Positions 25,307 through 36,579 of a DNA stretch of 64,000 nt are shown one piece after another (the first letter of the stretch is position 1; every line of letters begins with the position of its first letter). Made by a program: the position numbers and the translations under genes. The notes under the pieces were generated by a model. That model searched no databases. It was not told where the DNA came from and saw nothing but the letters and a program-made list of their open reading frames with translations. The DNA is from Garcia nutans (lineage: Eukaryota > Streptophyta > Magnoliopsida > Malpighiales > Euphorbiaceae), in the NCBI GenBank assembly GCA_947685225.1, contig CANTUV010000072.1, positions 558,001 to 622,000 on the forward strand, read 5' to 3'.

Positions 25307-27731
25307 CTGGATGAGTGAAATTATGAGCATCAATACATATAGCAGGAACATCTGAGCACTATTTGCTCTCATCTAGCTGCCTCAAAAAAAAAAAAAAAAC
25401 AAAACAAAACAAAACAAAAGAGATCCCTTAAGACCAAAGGAATTTACAGATGAAACTCACACAAAATACAAATACACTGGCACACATCCAGTTACAAAAT
25501 AAAAGATATTAAAGATGGAAAAAAGAGAACAAATAAAAATTACGATAATGTTAAACATGACAAATAAAAATTAAGATAATGTTAAACAGAACGAATAGAA
25601 ATTAAGATAATGTTAAACGTGCCATATGTTAGAATTCCAAGTGCAGGATCACAGAGAAAAAATCTAGTTGATTCAGCCATTTCAGACTATGTTTGTTACA
25701 TGTGAAGCATCAAGATCTGATATTAACTCCATGAGCTTAAAAATAATATTTGATGGCCTGAAAGTTATTTTATAGAAGGGTGCACGCACAGAAAAAAAAC
25801 TTTCAATTATTTTCTTTTCTTCCACCCAGTGTCCTTAAATGTGTTAGGCACACTCAAGACGCTAGGACCTCCTACTGCCTAAGGCAAGAGGTACAATGAA
25901 AGGCGCTCATCTAAGTAAAATAAGGTGCCATGAACACTTGCTAATATGTCAAAAAAATAAAAGCACTTTTATGAGATTAAACCTACAAATTTAACATTGT
26001 ATTGCCGAATCAGTAGTTCTAACACAATAAAAAACAACATATTGCAACAGGAAACAAGAACAAGAAAGGATTAATCCCAGCCATGTACTACCAAGTATCA
26101 AATAACTAGTTGGAGTCCTGAAGAAAACGAAGAGGAATATTGTTATCACAAGGCATTAAGGACTCAACTAAGATCCTAATAGACTCCAAAAAGGATCTGC
26201 ACGATTTTTCCAGCAAAGACAAAATTACCAAATTGCCCTTATGCTCAAATTACTTGGTCAGAAACCTATTTTTTTTTAAATAGACACATAAATATAAATA
26301 TAACTCTAAAAGGACTATAAATATATTAGAATGTCTGAAATAAATCCTAAATAAAATATGGGCTGTAATGCTAAAATTCTCAAAATTTTGAATTCAAATG
26401 TGCTTGATCTCCTTATCTACATCATTCTCCCCTAGTTAAGAGAATACTTGACCTTAAGTTTTAATGCGCGGAAGTATTAAAGAATTTGTTTGATCTAAAA
26501 CCTTAGCACCTCAAAAGCAGTTTCCAATTCATCCGTATGGACTTTTTAGTTTTTTATAGCCATCAGAACACTAGAAATCTCCATTCAACTTTTGAAAAAC
26601 AAAATCTCTCTCGCAAACATCATTGGTATCTTGAACACTTCAGTTAGATGCCTTTGTCCTTTCGATTATCTTTGTTCCATCTCGGACCTAACCAATCATT
26701 GCAATGTGTTAGCTAACTTGAAAGGGAAGAACAATTTTTATTGTTTCTAAACAACCAAACTGATGGGGACCAATTGACTTTTAGCATCCTGAAAACAATA
26801 ATCAAGTTTTTCTTTATTTGAACTAAATTATCAACCCTATTCTCTTCTTGGGGAAGCAGTTTCACAGTACCATTGCAATCAAATCTTGCTGCTTTACTTC
26901 CTCTACTTGCTAAGTAGCTTTTAGCACTACGCAAGGGAAGGCTGAGTACAAAGACCCAATAGATCCGACCGTTTCAACGAACCCCACGCAATACGGGAGC
27001 GTTTGTGCACTGAACTGCCCTTTTTTTATACATTTATGGATATTCAAAATGTGCAGGCATATTTTCCCTCTTATTCTAAACACAATACCTATATTATGAT
27101 AATATTCTCCTCCAAACTAGCTATAGGTAATTATGATTTAAAAAAAAAACAAACTAGCTATAGGTAAAACATAATTGCAAAGATATCTTTACCTGCACTA
27201 GGCGTATACGCATGTAAACTATGATGATAACACATGGAACAAAAAAAAAAAAAAAGATATTGGTGTCTCTTCACTCAACTAAAAAAAAATGGACATAAAG
27301 AGATATATATTGAACATTGTTTTTTAATGGCAATCACACATTCGTTACTATAGGGCTCCACTATCCCTCTAATCATCAAAAGCATATCTCCACTAAAAGG
27401 TACCCTTGCTACTTCACAACGGAGAGGATGATGCTTCATGCTTGCATACCAAGGCAAGAGCCTAGATAGTTCACATGATATATTTTCAGTCTAACATGTT
27501 GCTCATGACAACACCTATCGCCTAACATATTGACAGTTGCAGAATTCATTACATCAACGTTTGCCAATTCCCCTTCTCCAGGAGACGCTCATATCCTAAT
27601 CATAAATTATTGCATTAACCTACAATAATTTTATCCAACAATTGTTTTTAAACATTAATTCGTTACTGCTTTAAGGAAAATTCCAATCCAAAAGAGTGGA
27701 GAAACACTTTGACTGATATCAATAATATATG
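25307..27731 (-). other. AP5B-like intron 1, part without clear element; possible retroelement remnant
   Basis: Low-complexity AT-rich start (25,380-25,620). A minus-strand stretch at about 26,430-26,950 reads like the far 3' end of a gypsy-type polyprotein, including a 'KVKYSLN.GE' ending, then a GGGGAGAATG polypurine-like site at about 26,430. It is too degenerate to classify. A short GGCGC-rich stretch lies at 25,850-25,925. Confidence 0.3.
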
Positions 27732-28386
27732 TAGGAATCGCAACAAGGCGGGGCGGGATGGGGCGGGGGACTATCCCCATCCCCGTCCCTGTCTTAGTGA
27801 GGAACGGGGCAGAGATTTCCCGCCACACAAATGAGGCCAATTTTGCCCCCGTCCCTATTCCCGTGGGGATCCCTCAGAGAATTTTTATATTTTATAAAAT
27901 TAAAATTTAATAATATAAAAAATTAATAATTTATAATAAGTATAAACTTAATTAGATAATAATCTAATAATTATATACAATAAAATTCAAAAAATAAACA
28001 AAATAAAATAAACTAAGTTAAATTTATTTCACATGTACAAATAATAAAAACACAATATACATAATATAATATGTATATTGTAACATATAAAAATAAACAA
28101 AATAATTTATGTATATTGTAACATATAATATGTATATTATAATATAAATTTTATAATATATAAAATATTATAAATAAATTTTACATATATATAATTTAAC
28201 GGGTCCTTGCAGGGACAGGAACAGGAAACCCCGCGAGGCGGGGAGTACAATGCTTGTCCCAACCCTAGCCGACTAATGGGGAGACTTTTTTCCCTATCAC
28301 TGCAGGCAAAATTTATTAGAAATCTCTGCCGGTTCAGGGCAAATCTCCATAGGGAATAGGGATTCCCCTCCCCATTGCCAACCCTA
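27732..28386. mobile_element. Small non-autonomous element with GC-rich ends (hAT-like), in AP5B-like intron 1
   Basis: Strikingly GC-rich ends surround a very AT-rich middle. The left end TAGGAATCGCAACAAGG and the right end, inverted TAGGGTTGGCAATGGGG, are terminal inverted repeats, with further GGGGCGGGG-type runs inside both. Flanking 8-mers AATATATG and AATTTACA agree at five of eight positions, as an old 8-bp duplication would. No coding capacity. The hAT assignment rests on end type and TSD length only. Confidence 0.5.
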
Positions 28387-28474
28387 AATTTACAGGCCAA
28401 AATCATAAATGAAATATGGATTATCTTAATTCCTCTTAATATTTGTCATCACGTATAGAAATAAATAAGAAAAT

Positions 28475-28503
28475 AAAACAGAGAAAAAGAAGATAAGCAA
28501 TTT
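28475..28503. repeat. Left target-site duplication of intronic LINE
   Basis: Purine-rich stretch AAAACAGAGAAAAAGAAGA... matches 30,041-30,069 (AAAACAGAGAAAAAAGAAGA...) over about 29 bp with small differences, a typical length for a LINE TSD. Confidence 0.75.
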
Positions 28504-30040
28504 AACCTGCATGGGCCAAATCTATTTTTAATGCTATCTTGACGAGTATGCAAGCATCTTGGTGCAGTGTATTTGTATTGCCTAAAGCTATTATTAATGA
28601 GATAGACAGAAGATGCAAAAAATTTTTGTAGTCTAGAAAAAGTGAAGGATCAAAAAAAGATTTAGTAGCTTGGGAGTTGGTATGTAAATCTAGAAGAGAG
28701 GGTGGATTGGGAGTTGAGGATTTAAACTCATGGAATGTTGTAGCAGTGGGTAAGCATATATATGAGCTGATTTGTGATAAATATTTGCTTTAGGCTAAAT
28801 AGATAATTGCTAATAAATTGAAGAGGTTAGGTTTATTGGGTATAACTAAATCCCAAGATGCTAGCAGGGTTTGGAGGAAATTATTGGACATTAGAGGTAA
28901 GTTGAAATCTCTATTTATTTATCAATTGCAGCAAGGAGACTTAAGCTTCTGTTTTGATCCTTGGATAGATGGCCTAAGCTTAGTCGATAAATTCCCTAAT
29001 GTGAATATTGTAGATGCAGATATTCCTAAAACATCAACAGTAAGAGACAGATGGAGGCAAGGGGAATAGGTATTAACAGAACCAATGAATAGGGAGACAG
29101 ACTTAGCTTGGCAGGAGGTAAGGAAGTTCAGAATAACAGAAGGAATAAATGATGTCATCAAATGGGGCCTTACTAGAGATGATATATATACAGCGAGGTC
29201 AGCTTGGAATGCTTTAAGGCTTGGTATAAACTGATATAGGGAAGGGGGCACATTCCGAGACAAAGTTTCATTAGATGGCTAGCTATAAATAATAAACTTG
29301 CAGTGAGAGCTAAGCTTTGGAAGTGGAGAGTTGTAAATGATTACAGGTGCTGGCTGTGTAAAGAATCTGCAGAAACTGTTGATCATTTGTTTTTTGATTG
29401 TGGGTTTTCTAATAATATTTGGATACAGGTGTTAGAAAAGTGTCATATTAAAAGATGCAAACTACAGTGGAGGGTAGTTAGCTGGTTTTGTAGGAAGGCA
29501 GTGGGGAAATTTGTTAAGGCTAAAGCTAGAAGGATTGCAATGGTTGCTACTATCTATTGGCTGTGGAGGGAAAGGAATGTTGTTGCCTTGGTGAATGAGA
29601 ATGTTGATAGTAAAAGAGCGGGAAAGAATATAGCTAACTCGGTGAAAGCTAGTTGTGGTAATTGTGATTGGTTCATGGATGGTTGGTGGAATACATGGAA
29701 CTGAAAAACTGTGATTTTGCAGGTAACTGTTGTGATAGTTGATGATTGGGTGATGGATTGTTTCTGCAGAGTTTATGTTGGTTGGAAAATCTTGCATCAG
29801 ATGCAGGTGTCAAATGTTGTTATGGTGGTAAGGACTAAGTGTTCTCTATGTGAGAGTTGTGTGCTGGGTTGAAAATATGATGCTAGTTGTATCTGATAGT
29901 GCTTATGGATGAGCTCTGAGGAGTTGTTCAGTGTTAAAGCCTAGTGTGTGGGTGTATTCTTTACTGTAAATGTGATGTCTAGAACAGATTGATTGTTTGT
30001 ATTCAGTTCCTTTTGGCAATAAAATATGATTACTGACAAA
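28504..30040 (+). pseudogene. 5'-truncated L1-type LINE fragment in AP5B-like intron 1
   Basis: Plus strand, antisense to the host gene. It begins inside the reverse transcriptase thumb region (SMQASWCSVFVLPKAIINEI...CKKFL), continues through RREGGLGVEDLNSWNVV and RVWRKLLDIRGKLKSLFIYQ, and ends with the zf-RVT zinc-binding domain (about 29,300-29,420; AKLWKWRVVNDYRCWLC...ETVDHLFFDC, with Cys/His ligands). Several stops, for example near 28,628 and 28,793. A 3' UTR with AATAAAATATGATTACTGAC and a short A run ends at 30,040, next to the right TSD copy. Structure (5' truncation, A-tail, long TSD) is that of target-primed reverse transcription. Confidence 0.9.
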
Positions 30041-31528
30041 AAAACAGAGAAAAAAGAAGAAAACAATTAATTGTCAATTGTCAGGGTCAAAAAGTACCTG
30101 TAGAATGCGCAAGAAGACAGAGTTCATAAGGGTTCTGGTACAGGAAAAATCAGTGTCAGAATGAGTGATGCACCAATCAAAAATTTGTGGAAGGCACGGA
30201 ATGCAACAGCAGTTTCAGTGCTCCAAGGAGGTAACCATTTGAAAGCCGAAACTGAAACCAGATCATCCTCAAACAGCTTTACAACAAACTTGGCAACATC
30301 TCCTTCCTCACCAGAACCAGCCTCTACTTTCAAACCATCAAGAAATATCGAGCAGAATGCAAGTAAATCAAGCTTTATTGATTTTAAAGCAAGTGGATCA
30401 AATACAGCCGGATTGAATCTCAAACCCATCTCAGCAACCGATTTATATTTCTTACCCTCTCTACCCAACATCAATTTACTTAATAAACCCAACAACCAAT
30501 GAAGGGCAAGCAATCTGAAAACCAAAAAATGCTGTGTTTCCCTAGAAATCAGGATTAATCGTCTAACAATCTCCCTCTTGCCCATCAAATGCATCCAAAA
30601 ACTGAGAATACATGACCAAAACAAGATGAAATAACAATGGATCAAATATATAAATTAACTGAAAGAACTGCACCTTCAACATGGAGACTTGCAACTCCAA
30701 AGCCACAGTTAGTGGCAATATCATTTGCAAGAACTCCACCATCCCACAAGAAGTCAAAACCTGCGGCGTCTCCAACAGAAACGCAAGAGCTCTCCTCAAC
30801 TCCTTATAATTCGAGACTGCAGTCTCCTTACTACTGGAAATCGAGTGAGGCGCATTAAATGGAACCAAAGGCACCGAAGTATTCAAAATGGAGACGTTCA
30901 TTTTACGATTAACAATATTATGAACAACCATAGAAAACAAAAAGAGATAAGACTGACAGGCATGAGTTCTCTCGCTTTGACATAAACTCCACAGATGGCC
31001 AGCAACACCGGAGAGCAGACAAGGGTAATATTTCTCCAATTCACGCAAGCACTCACAGGCAATGGCTCGAGTCTGGCGATCTAGCCCATGATTGGGACGA
31101 TGAATAACAGTGAGTAGAAGCTCAACCAAACCCTCAGTGTAACGGGAGTGGAACTTGTTGAGAGCGTCGATGGATATAAAAATGGAAGTAGTGGAGACCA
31201 TGAACTGCTCTTTGAAGAGAAAAGTAATAGCGATTCCGTCGCGAGGAGCTTGAACAATGGCGCAGAGGGCGTCGAGGAGACTGTCTAATTGAGATTCTTG
31301 ATTGAAAAACGTTTCAGAGAACTCTTCGAGGAAGACAAGGAGAGGGATTTTGAAAGGGAAATCCTTTTTAAGCAGAGAAGAGAGGGCGTGATCGAGGAGA
31401 GAGGGATGCGAGTGAGGGGCAGCCATCCATTTGTGGAGACGAACGCCGCCGTGCTGGAAGACGTCGATTAGGGAGTCCCACTCTTGAGGAGAAAGCGGTG
31501 GCTTGAGCAGCGATGGTCTGTCAGTCAT

Positions 31529-31660
31529 AGCTTGGAAACCGATTAATGGAGGAATTGGGCATGAAGATGGTGAAGACCAGAATCAGATCATTCAATAGTA
31601 TATACAAGCTCGAACGGCGGCCCGCACTGTGCTGCGAGAGAGAAATTTTTTAATGGCATT
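31529..31660 (-). promoter_or_regulatory. Remaining 5' flank of the AP5B-like gene
   Basis: About 130 bp between the start codon and the likely edge of the Ulp1 MULE, with GC-richer sequence (CGGCGGCCCGCACTG at about 31,616-31,630) as in a plant 5' UTR. No TATA box seen. The normal promoter appears displaced by the MULE. Confidence 0.35.
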
Positions 31661-32291
31661 TTTTATTTTTTATTTTTTATATTTTAGGTAAAAAATTATA
31701 TATCAATATAAAATCTTAAGGAGAAAATATACATTTGATATACGAATTTGAAAAAAAAAAAGAATTTGACATATAAATACCCTTCAATAAAATATTAATA
31801 AATTTTAAATCATATTATTTTTAATTGGATCCTTTTAGATAAAAATATTTTTAAAAATTTAAAAGTCCGTCTCATATTTTTAGAAGTAGTTTTTTTTTCT
31901 CTCCCATTTTCGAATTTCATCTTCTCATTCCCGACCTCTCTATCATAGCAAGAAACCCTCGATCTATAGTAGTCGTATCTTCGCTTTTTCTTCGTTGTTT
32001 CTCTCCATTTTTATCGTTTTAAGATCGAAACAGTTACTATTTCTTTACAGTAGCCTTCTCGATCTCATTAGCCGCTATTTCTTTACTGTTTCTCATTACG
32101 ATATAAATGTATTAATATTGTTTCTCTCTCGATCTCTCTCTTCTAACTAGTTGTGCTAAATTTTGATTTCGAGAATGAAATTTTATTTTTGAAATATTTG
32201 GTGTTCAGTGAAATATTAGATTTTAATTGTTGATTTTCGCTTTTACTGCTGTGGTGATATAAACAGTTCAGATGGAAGAACAAACTGTGCA

Positions 32292-34570
32292 TGATATGAG
32301 TTTGATATGAATTGTTATGAGTTTGTCTTGAGTTGATATGAGCTGGTATGTGTTGATATGAGTTGATATGAGTTGGTATGAGTTGATATGAGTTTGAAAT
32401 TAGTCGGTATGAGTTTGTTAAGAGTTGGTATGAGTTTATATGAGATGATAATAAGTTGGTAAGAGTTAGTATGAGTTGGTATGAAATGGTATGAGTTGCT
32501 ATCAGTAAGTATGAGTCGGTATGAGTCTAATATGAGTTTGTATTATTGATATGAGTTGTTATGAGTTAGTTTAATTGGTATGAGTTTGATATGAGTTTGG
32601 TATGAGTTGGTATGAGTTAGTAAGTATTGATTTGAGTTAGAAATTAGTTGATATGAGCTTGGTATGAGTTGGAATCAGTTTCATATGGGTTACTATTAGC
32701 TGTTATGAGTTGGTATGAGTCTGATATGAATTTGTATTATTGATATGAGTTTTGATATGAGTTGTTATGAGTTAGTTTAATTGGTATGAGTTTGATATGA
32801 GTTGGTATGAGTTTAATATGAGCTAGTTTAATTGTTATGAGTTTGATATGAGTTGATATGAGTTGGTATGAGTTGATATGAGTTTGATATGAGTTGGTAT
32901 AAGTTTGCCTTGAGTTTATATGAGTTAGTATGAGTTGTTATGAGTTGGTATGAGTTGGTATGAGTTTGTCTTGAGTTGATATGAGTTGGTATGAGTTGTT
33001 ATGAGTTGGTATGAGTCTAATATGAATTTATATTATTGATATGAGTTTTGATATGAGTTGTTATGAGTTAGATTAATTGGTATAATTTTGGTATGAGTTG
33101 GTATGAGTTTGATATGAGCTAGTTTAATTGGTATGAGTTTGATATGAGTTTATATGAGTTTGATATGAGTTGGTATGAGTTTGTCTTGAGTTGATATGAG
33201 TTGGTATGAGTTGATATGAGCTGGTATGAGTTTGTCTTGAGTTGGTATGAGTTGATATGAGTTGGTATGAGTTCATATAAATTTGAAATTAGTTGGTATG
33301 AGTTTATATGAGTTGATAATAAGTTGGTATGAGTTGGTATGAGATGGTATGAGTTGCTATCGGTTAGTATGAGTTGGTATGAGTCTAATATGAGTTTGTA
33401 TTATTGATATAAGTTTTGATATGAGTTGTTATGAGTTAGTTTAATTGGTATGAGTTTGATATGGGTTTGGTACGAGTTAGTAAGTGTTGATTTGAGTTAG
33501 AAATTAGTTGGTATGAGTTGGAATCATACCGATATGGGTTACTATTAGTTGTTATAAGTTGGTATGAGTATGATATGAGTTTGTATGAGTTGGTATGAGT
33601 TTGATATGAGCTATTTTAATTGGTATGATTTTGATATGAGATTATATGAGTTTGATATGAGTTGGTATGAGTTGAAATGAGTTGGTATGAGTTGATATGA
33701 GTTGGAATTAGTTGATATGAGTTTGATATGAATTAGTACAGGTTTGTCTTGAGTTGATATGAGTTGACATAAGTCTGATATGAGTTGATATGAGTTTGAT
33801 ATGCATTGGTATGAGTTGATATGAGTTTGATATGAGTTGGTATGAGTTTGTCTTGAGTTGATTTGTGTTGGTATGAGTTGTTATGAAGTGATATAAGCTG
33901 GTATGAGTTGATATGAGTTTGATATAACTTGGTATGAGTTTCTCTTGAGTTGATATGAGTTGGTATGAGTTGTTATGAGTTAGTATGAGTTTGTATTGAC
34001 TTGATATGAGTTGTTATGAGTTGTTATAAGTTGATATTAATTGGTATGAGTTGATATGAGTTTGATATGAGTTTGTCTTGAGTTGATATGAGTTGGTATG
34101 AGTTGTTATGTGTTGATATGAGTTGGTATGAGTTGGTATGAGTCTGATATGAGTTTATATTATTGATATGAGTTTTGATATGAGTTGTTATGAGTTAGTT
34201 TAATTGGTATGATTTTGGTATGAGTTGGTATGAGTTTGATATGGGCTAGTTTAATTGATATGAGTTGATATGAGTTTGTATGAGTTTGTCTTGAGTTTAT
34301 CTTGAGTTGGTATGAGTATGATATGAGTTGGTATGAGTTTGATATGAGCTAGTTTAATTGGTATGAGTTTGATATGAGTTGGTAAGTGTTGATATGAGTT
34401 TGTCTTGAGTTGATATGAGTTGGTATGAGTTGTTATGAGTTGGTATGAGTTGATATGAGTAAGTATGAGTTGTTATGAGTTAGTTTAATGGTATGAGTTT
34501 GATATGAGTTTAGTATGAGTTGATATGAGTTGGTATGAGCTTTGCTTGAGTTGGTATGAGTTGAGATGAG
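32292..34570. repeat. Left minisatellite arm, unit TATGAGTTGG/TATGAGTTGA/TATGAGTTTGA
   Basis: About 2.3 kb of degenerate 10- and 11-bp units, all in plus orientation. Higher-order blocks recur, such as the phrase from TATTATTGATATGAG through GAGTTAGTTTAATTGG near 32,730, 33,030, 33,400 and 34,165. Its inverse complement recurs in the right arm. No coding capacity. Confidence 0.95.
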
Positions 34571-34619
34571 TATGATTTTCTGATGAGGTGTTTTGATGTT
34601 GACTTTGTAATGAAAAATC

Positions 34620-35763
34620 AAGCAGGAAAATGGCAATAGGTTCTCATACTAGCCCATCTTCTTAAAGTGAGCAATCTTCCTTATGCGGGGATAAGCCCAC
34701 AACGCTCCAGGGAAGTTTAGGAGTAATGTCGTCAACTTCTCCTATAGGCTACAGGACAAAAAAAAGAATTCCTTCTGAACCAGGTGTGGCAGGTAAGGCA
34801 AAGAAGGTAAGATTCGGTGTGTTTTATAGTGACGACATGCCAATTTTTGAGAAGGAAGTGGGAGGTGAACATAGTAATGAAGAATGCATCAGAGTAAGTA
34901 ATTATCAAAAATTGTCTACTTAATACAACTTTATTTGAATATGGGCAAGTCAATGATTGAGTAGCTAATCAATAGAATATGTACCAGGATGTTGATTATA
35001 TCATCCCTCCAAGTGATTGGAGGTACCACCAGGTCAACAGGGTAGGCCGTGGATTGCAAACAATTCAGCTGATAAAGAATGTAATTGGTTCTAATAAAGA
35101 TAAGGTTTGTGTGATTTACAATGTGTGACTCATTGTGATTTAGGATGTTACCATGTTGAATCTCATATAAAACTTATTGATAACACTCTTTTATTATTTT
35201 GGTGTAGATGGCTACCTTTAAACGATACAATATCAGCCAGCTTCTCGGGCTTGATGAAGGAAATTTTGATCATTGGTCTGGGCTTTTTCATTGGCTTTTC
35301 ATACATCAAGTTCCAAATGAAAAAAAAAGAGAGTTTTCATTTAAGTTTGGAAAAGTCAATCCTGAAGTTTGGAATTGTTGAGTATTGTTTAATAATTGGG
35401 CTGAAATACAGTTGCATGAAACACCTGGTTGGGGGGACTAAACTCTTAGTTCATCGCTATGGTGGATGGACATGGGAGAGATTGTACGATAAATTTAAAA
35501 AATGCCAGGATGCTGAGCTACAAATCAAACTAGGATTTGTTTGCCTAGTTGACATGTTGATTTTAGGAAAGGCTAAAACTACAAAGGTTGATCCCAAAAT
35601 TTTAGCTCTTGTTGACAATGTTGAGGCATTCAACAACGTCACATGGGGATTCGTGAGCTAAAAATTCTTGTATTCTAAGTTGATAGAACCCCTAGAAAAA
35701 TTGAAGAGCAGAGTGGTAGGCACATACTCTGTCATTGGTTTTTCTGATACCATAACCATATTT
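34620..35763 (+). pseudogene. DUF1985/Ulp1 transposon gene, 5' exons
   Basis: Likely exons: up to 34,893 (basic N-terminus with KKVRFGVFYSDD; donor AGA|GTAAGT), 34,988-35,104 (DVDYIIPPSDWRYHQVNRV), and 35,208-35,763. The last carries the DUF1985 pattern: LGLDEGNFDHW, FSFKFGK, FGIVEYCLIIGLKY, then KCQDAELQIKLGFVCLVDMLI and KTTKVDPKILALVDNVEAFN with WG. DUF1985 sits N-terminal to Ulp1 proteases in plant transposon proteins; its role is unknown. A frameshift around 35,360 separates FSFKFGK from FGIVEYC, and a stop follows WG. The exon is interrupted at 35,764 by element B; its continuation lies at 46,672. Confidence 0.8.
35759..35763. repeat. Target-site duplication of element B, left copy (TATTT)
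   Basis: TATTT here and at 46,672-46,676, directly outside the two LTRs. Confidence 0.92.
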
Positions 35764-36579
35764 TGTAACACCCCATACTCTATATAAGTACTATACATAT
35801 ACCGGGTATACATACAGTACGTATATAAAGTATAAGAATGTCACTTTTTATTACCGTTTAAAAACCTTTATCTAAGTTCAAACATTATTACATTAATTTA
35901 AAGAATATTCACAAAATCATTATACTTTCAATAATCTTATATATATAGGTAATAATCTTGTCCTTACCAAAACTTCATTTATACATATGAATACATTCTT
36001 GTCATAATACAATATAATTAGATTATACATGTATGCATCACCTTCTAGTTGGTCTCGAAACACTCTTACTCTTCTCGTGGCATAACGACTGACTTCAGAT
36101 CTACCACCTACTCACCTGCGCGATTACACAACTGCGCTAAGCCCGAGAGCTTAGTAGTACAGATAAATAATATAAACATACATTACAGAAATTCAAACAT
36201 ATATATATTAACTTTATGTACCATTAGTTTCTTATCATGTTTTCCCTTTTCAATTACACCTTTCATATATCTCTACTAATCTCATATATTATATACATAT
36301 ACACATATCATTAACACAATCCACAATTCCATAACTAATACTCACAATGTCTACATCAATACACATATTACATGTCATACTATATTTTTAGAATCTCATC
36401 TTTCAACTTAGCTTCTCAAGCCATATTTCTTTTCAATAGTTTACTTATGTATTGTAATCATATCATACTTCATAACATTACATGTCCTTATTTTATTCAA
36501 TTAATTCATTATTCACAATTCACCATTCATGAATCACATTTCCAACAAAGACAAGCATGGGCCCAAAGACTCTAATATG

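Larger units (their letters stand above)
23213..31528 (-). pseudogene. AP5B: AP-5 complex subunit beta-like gene, decayed
   Basis: Homologue of the plant AP-5 beta-like protein, a subunit of a vesicle adaptor of late endosomes. Exon 1 is 31,528-30,098 (starts MTDRPSLLKPPLSPQEWDSL; donor CAG|GTACTT), exon 2 25,306-24,867 (CCAG|GGGACG to CCAG|GTGACT), exon 3 24,747 to about 23,213; phases agree across both introns. Family stretches are clear: HLWSLCQSERTHACQSYLFLF, YFPIFDRIAENN, SWSQGSKVLGICRTML, EPLRVMDSKISQILG, RIRTDHWPCLAYVDDYLEA. Five lesions: frameshift at 30,571-30,577 (after FDGQE), frameshift at about 30,165 (after LIGAS), TGA at 24,904-24,906, frameshift in a 10-base run at 24,636-24,645, TAG at 23,723-23,725. 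Splice sites and start are intact. Homopolymer-type assembly errors could explain some lesions but hardly the two stops. Confidence 0.88.

Noticed and set aside
25850..25925. Possible MITE rich in GGCGC words
   Set aside because: No terminal repeats or duplication could be found; only a compositional resemblance.
30161..31471. Plus-strand frames opposite AP5B-like exon 1
   Set aside because: Antisense shadows of the exon, without start context or homology.
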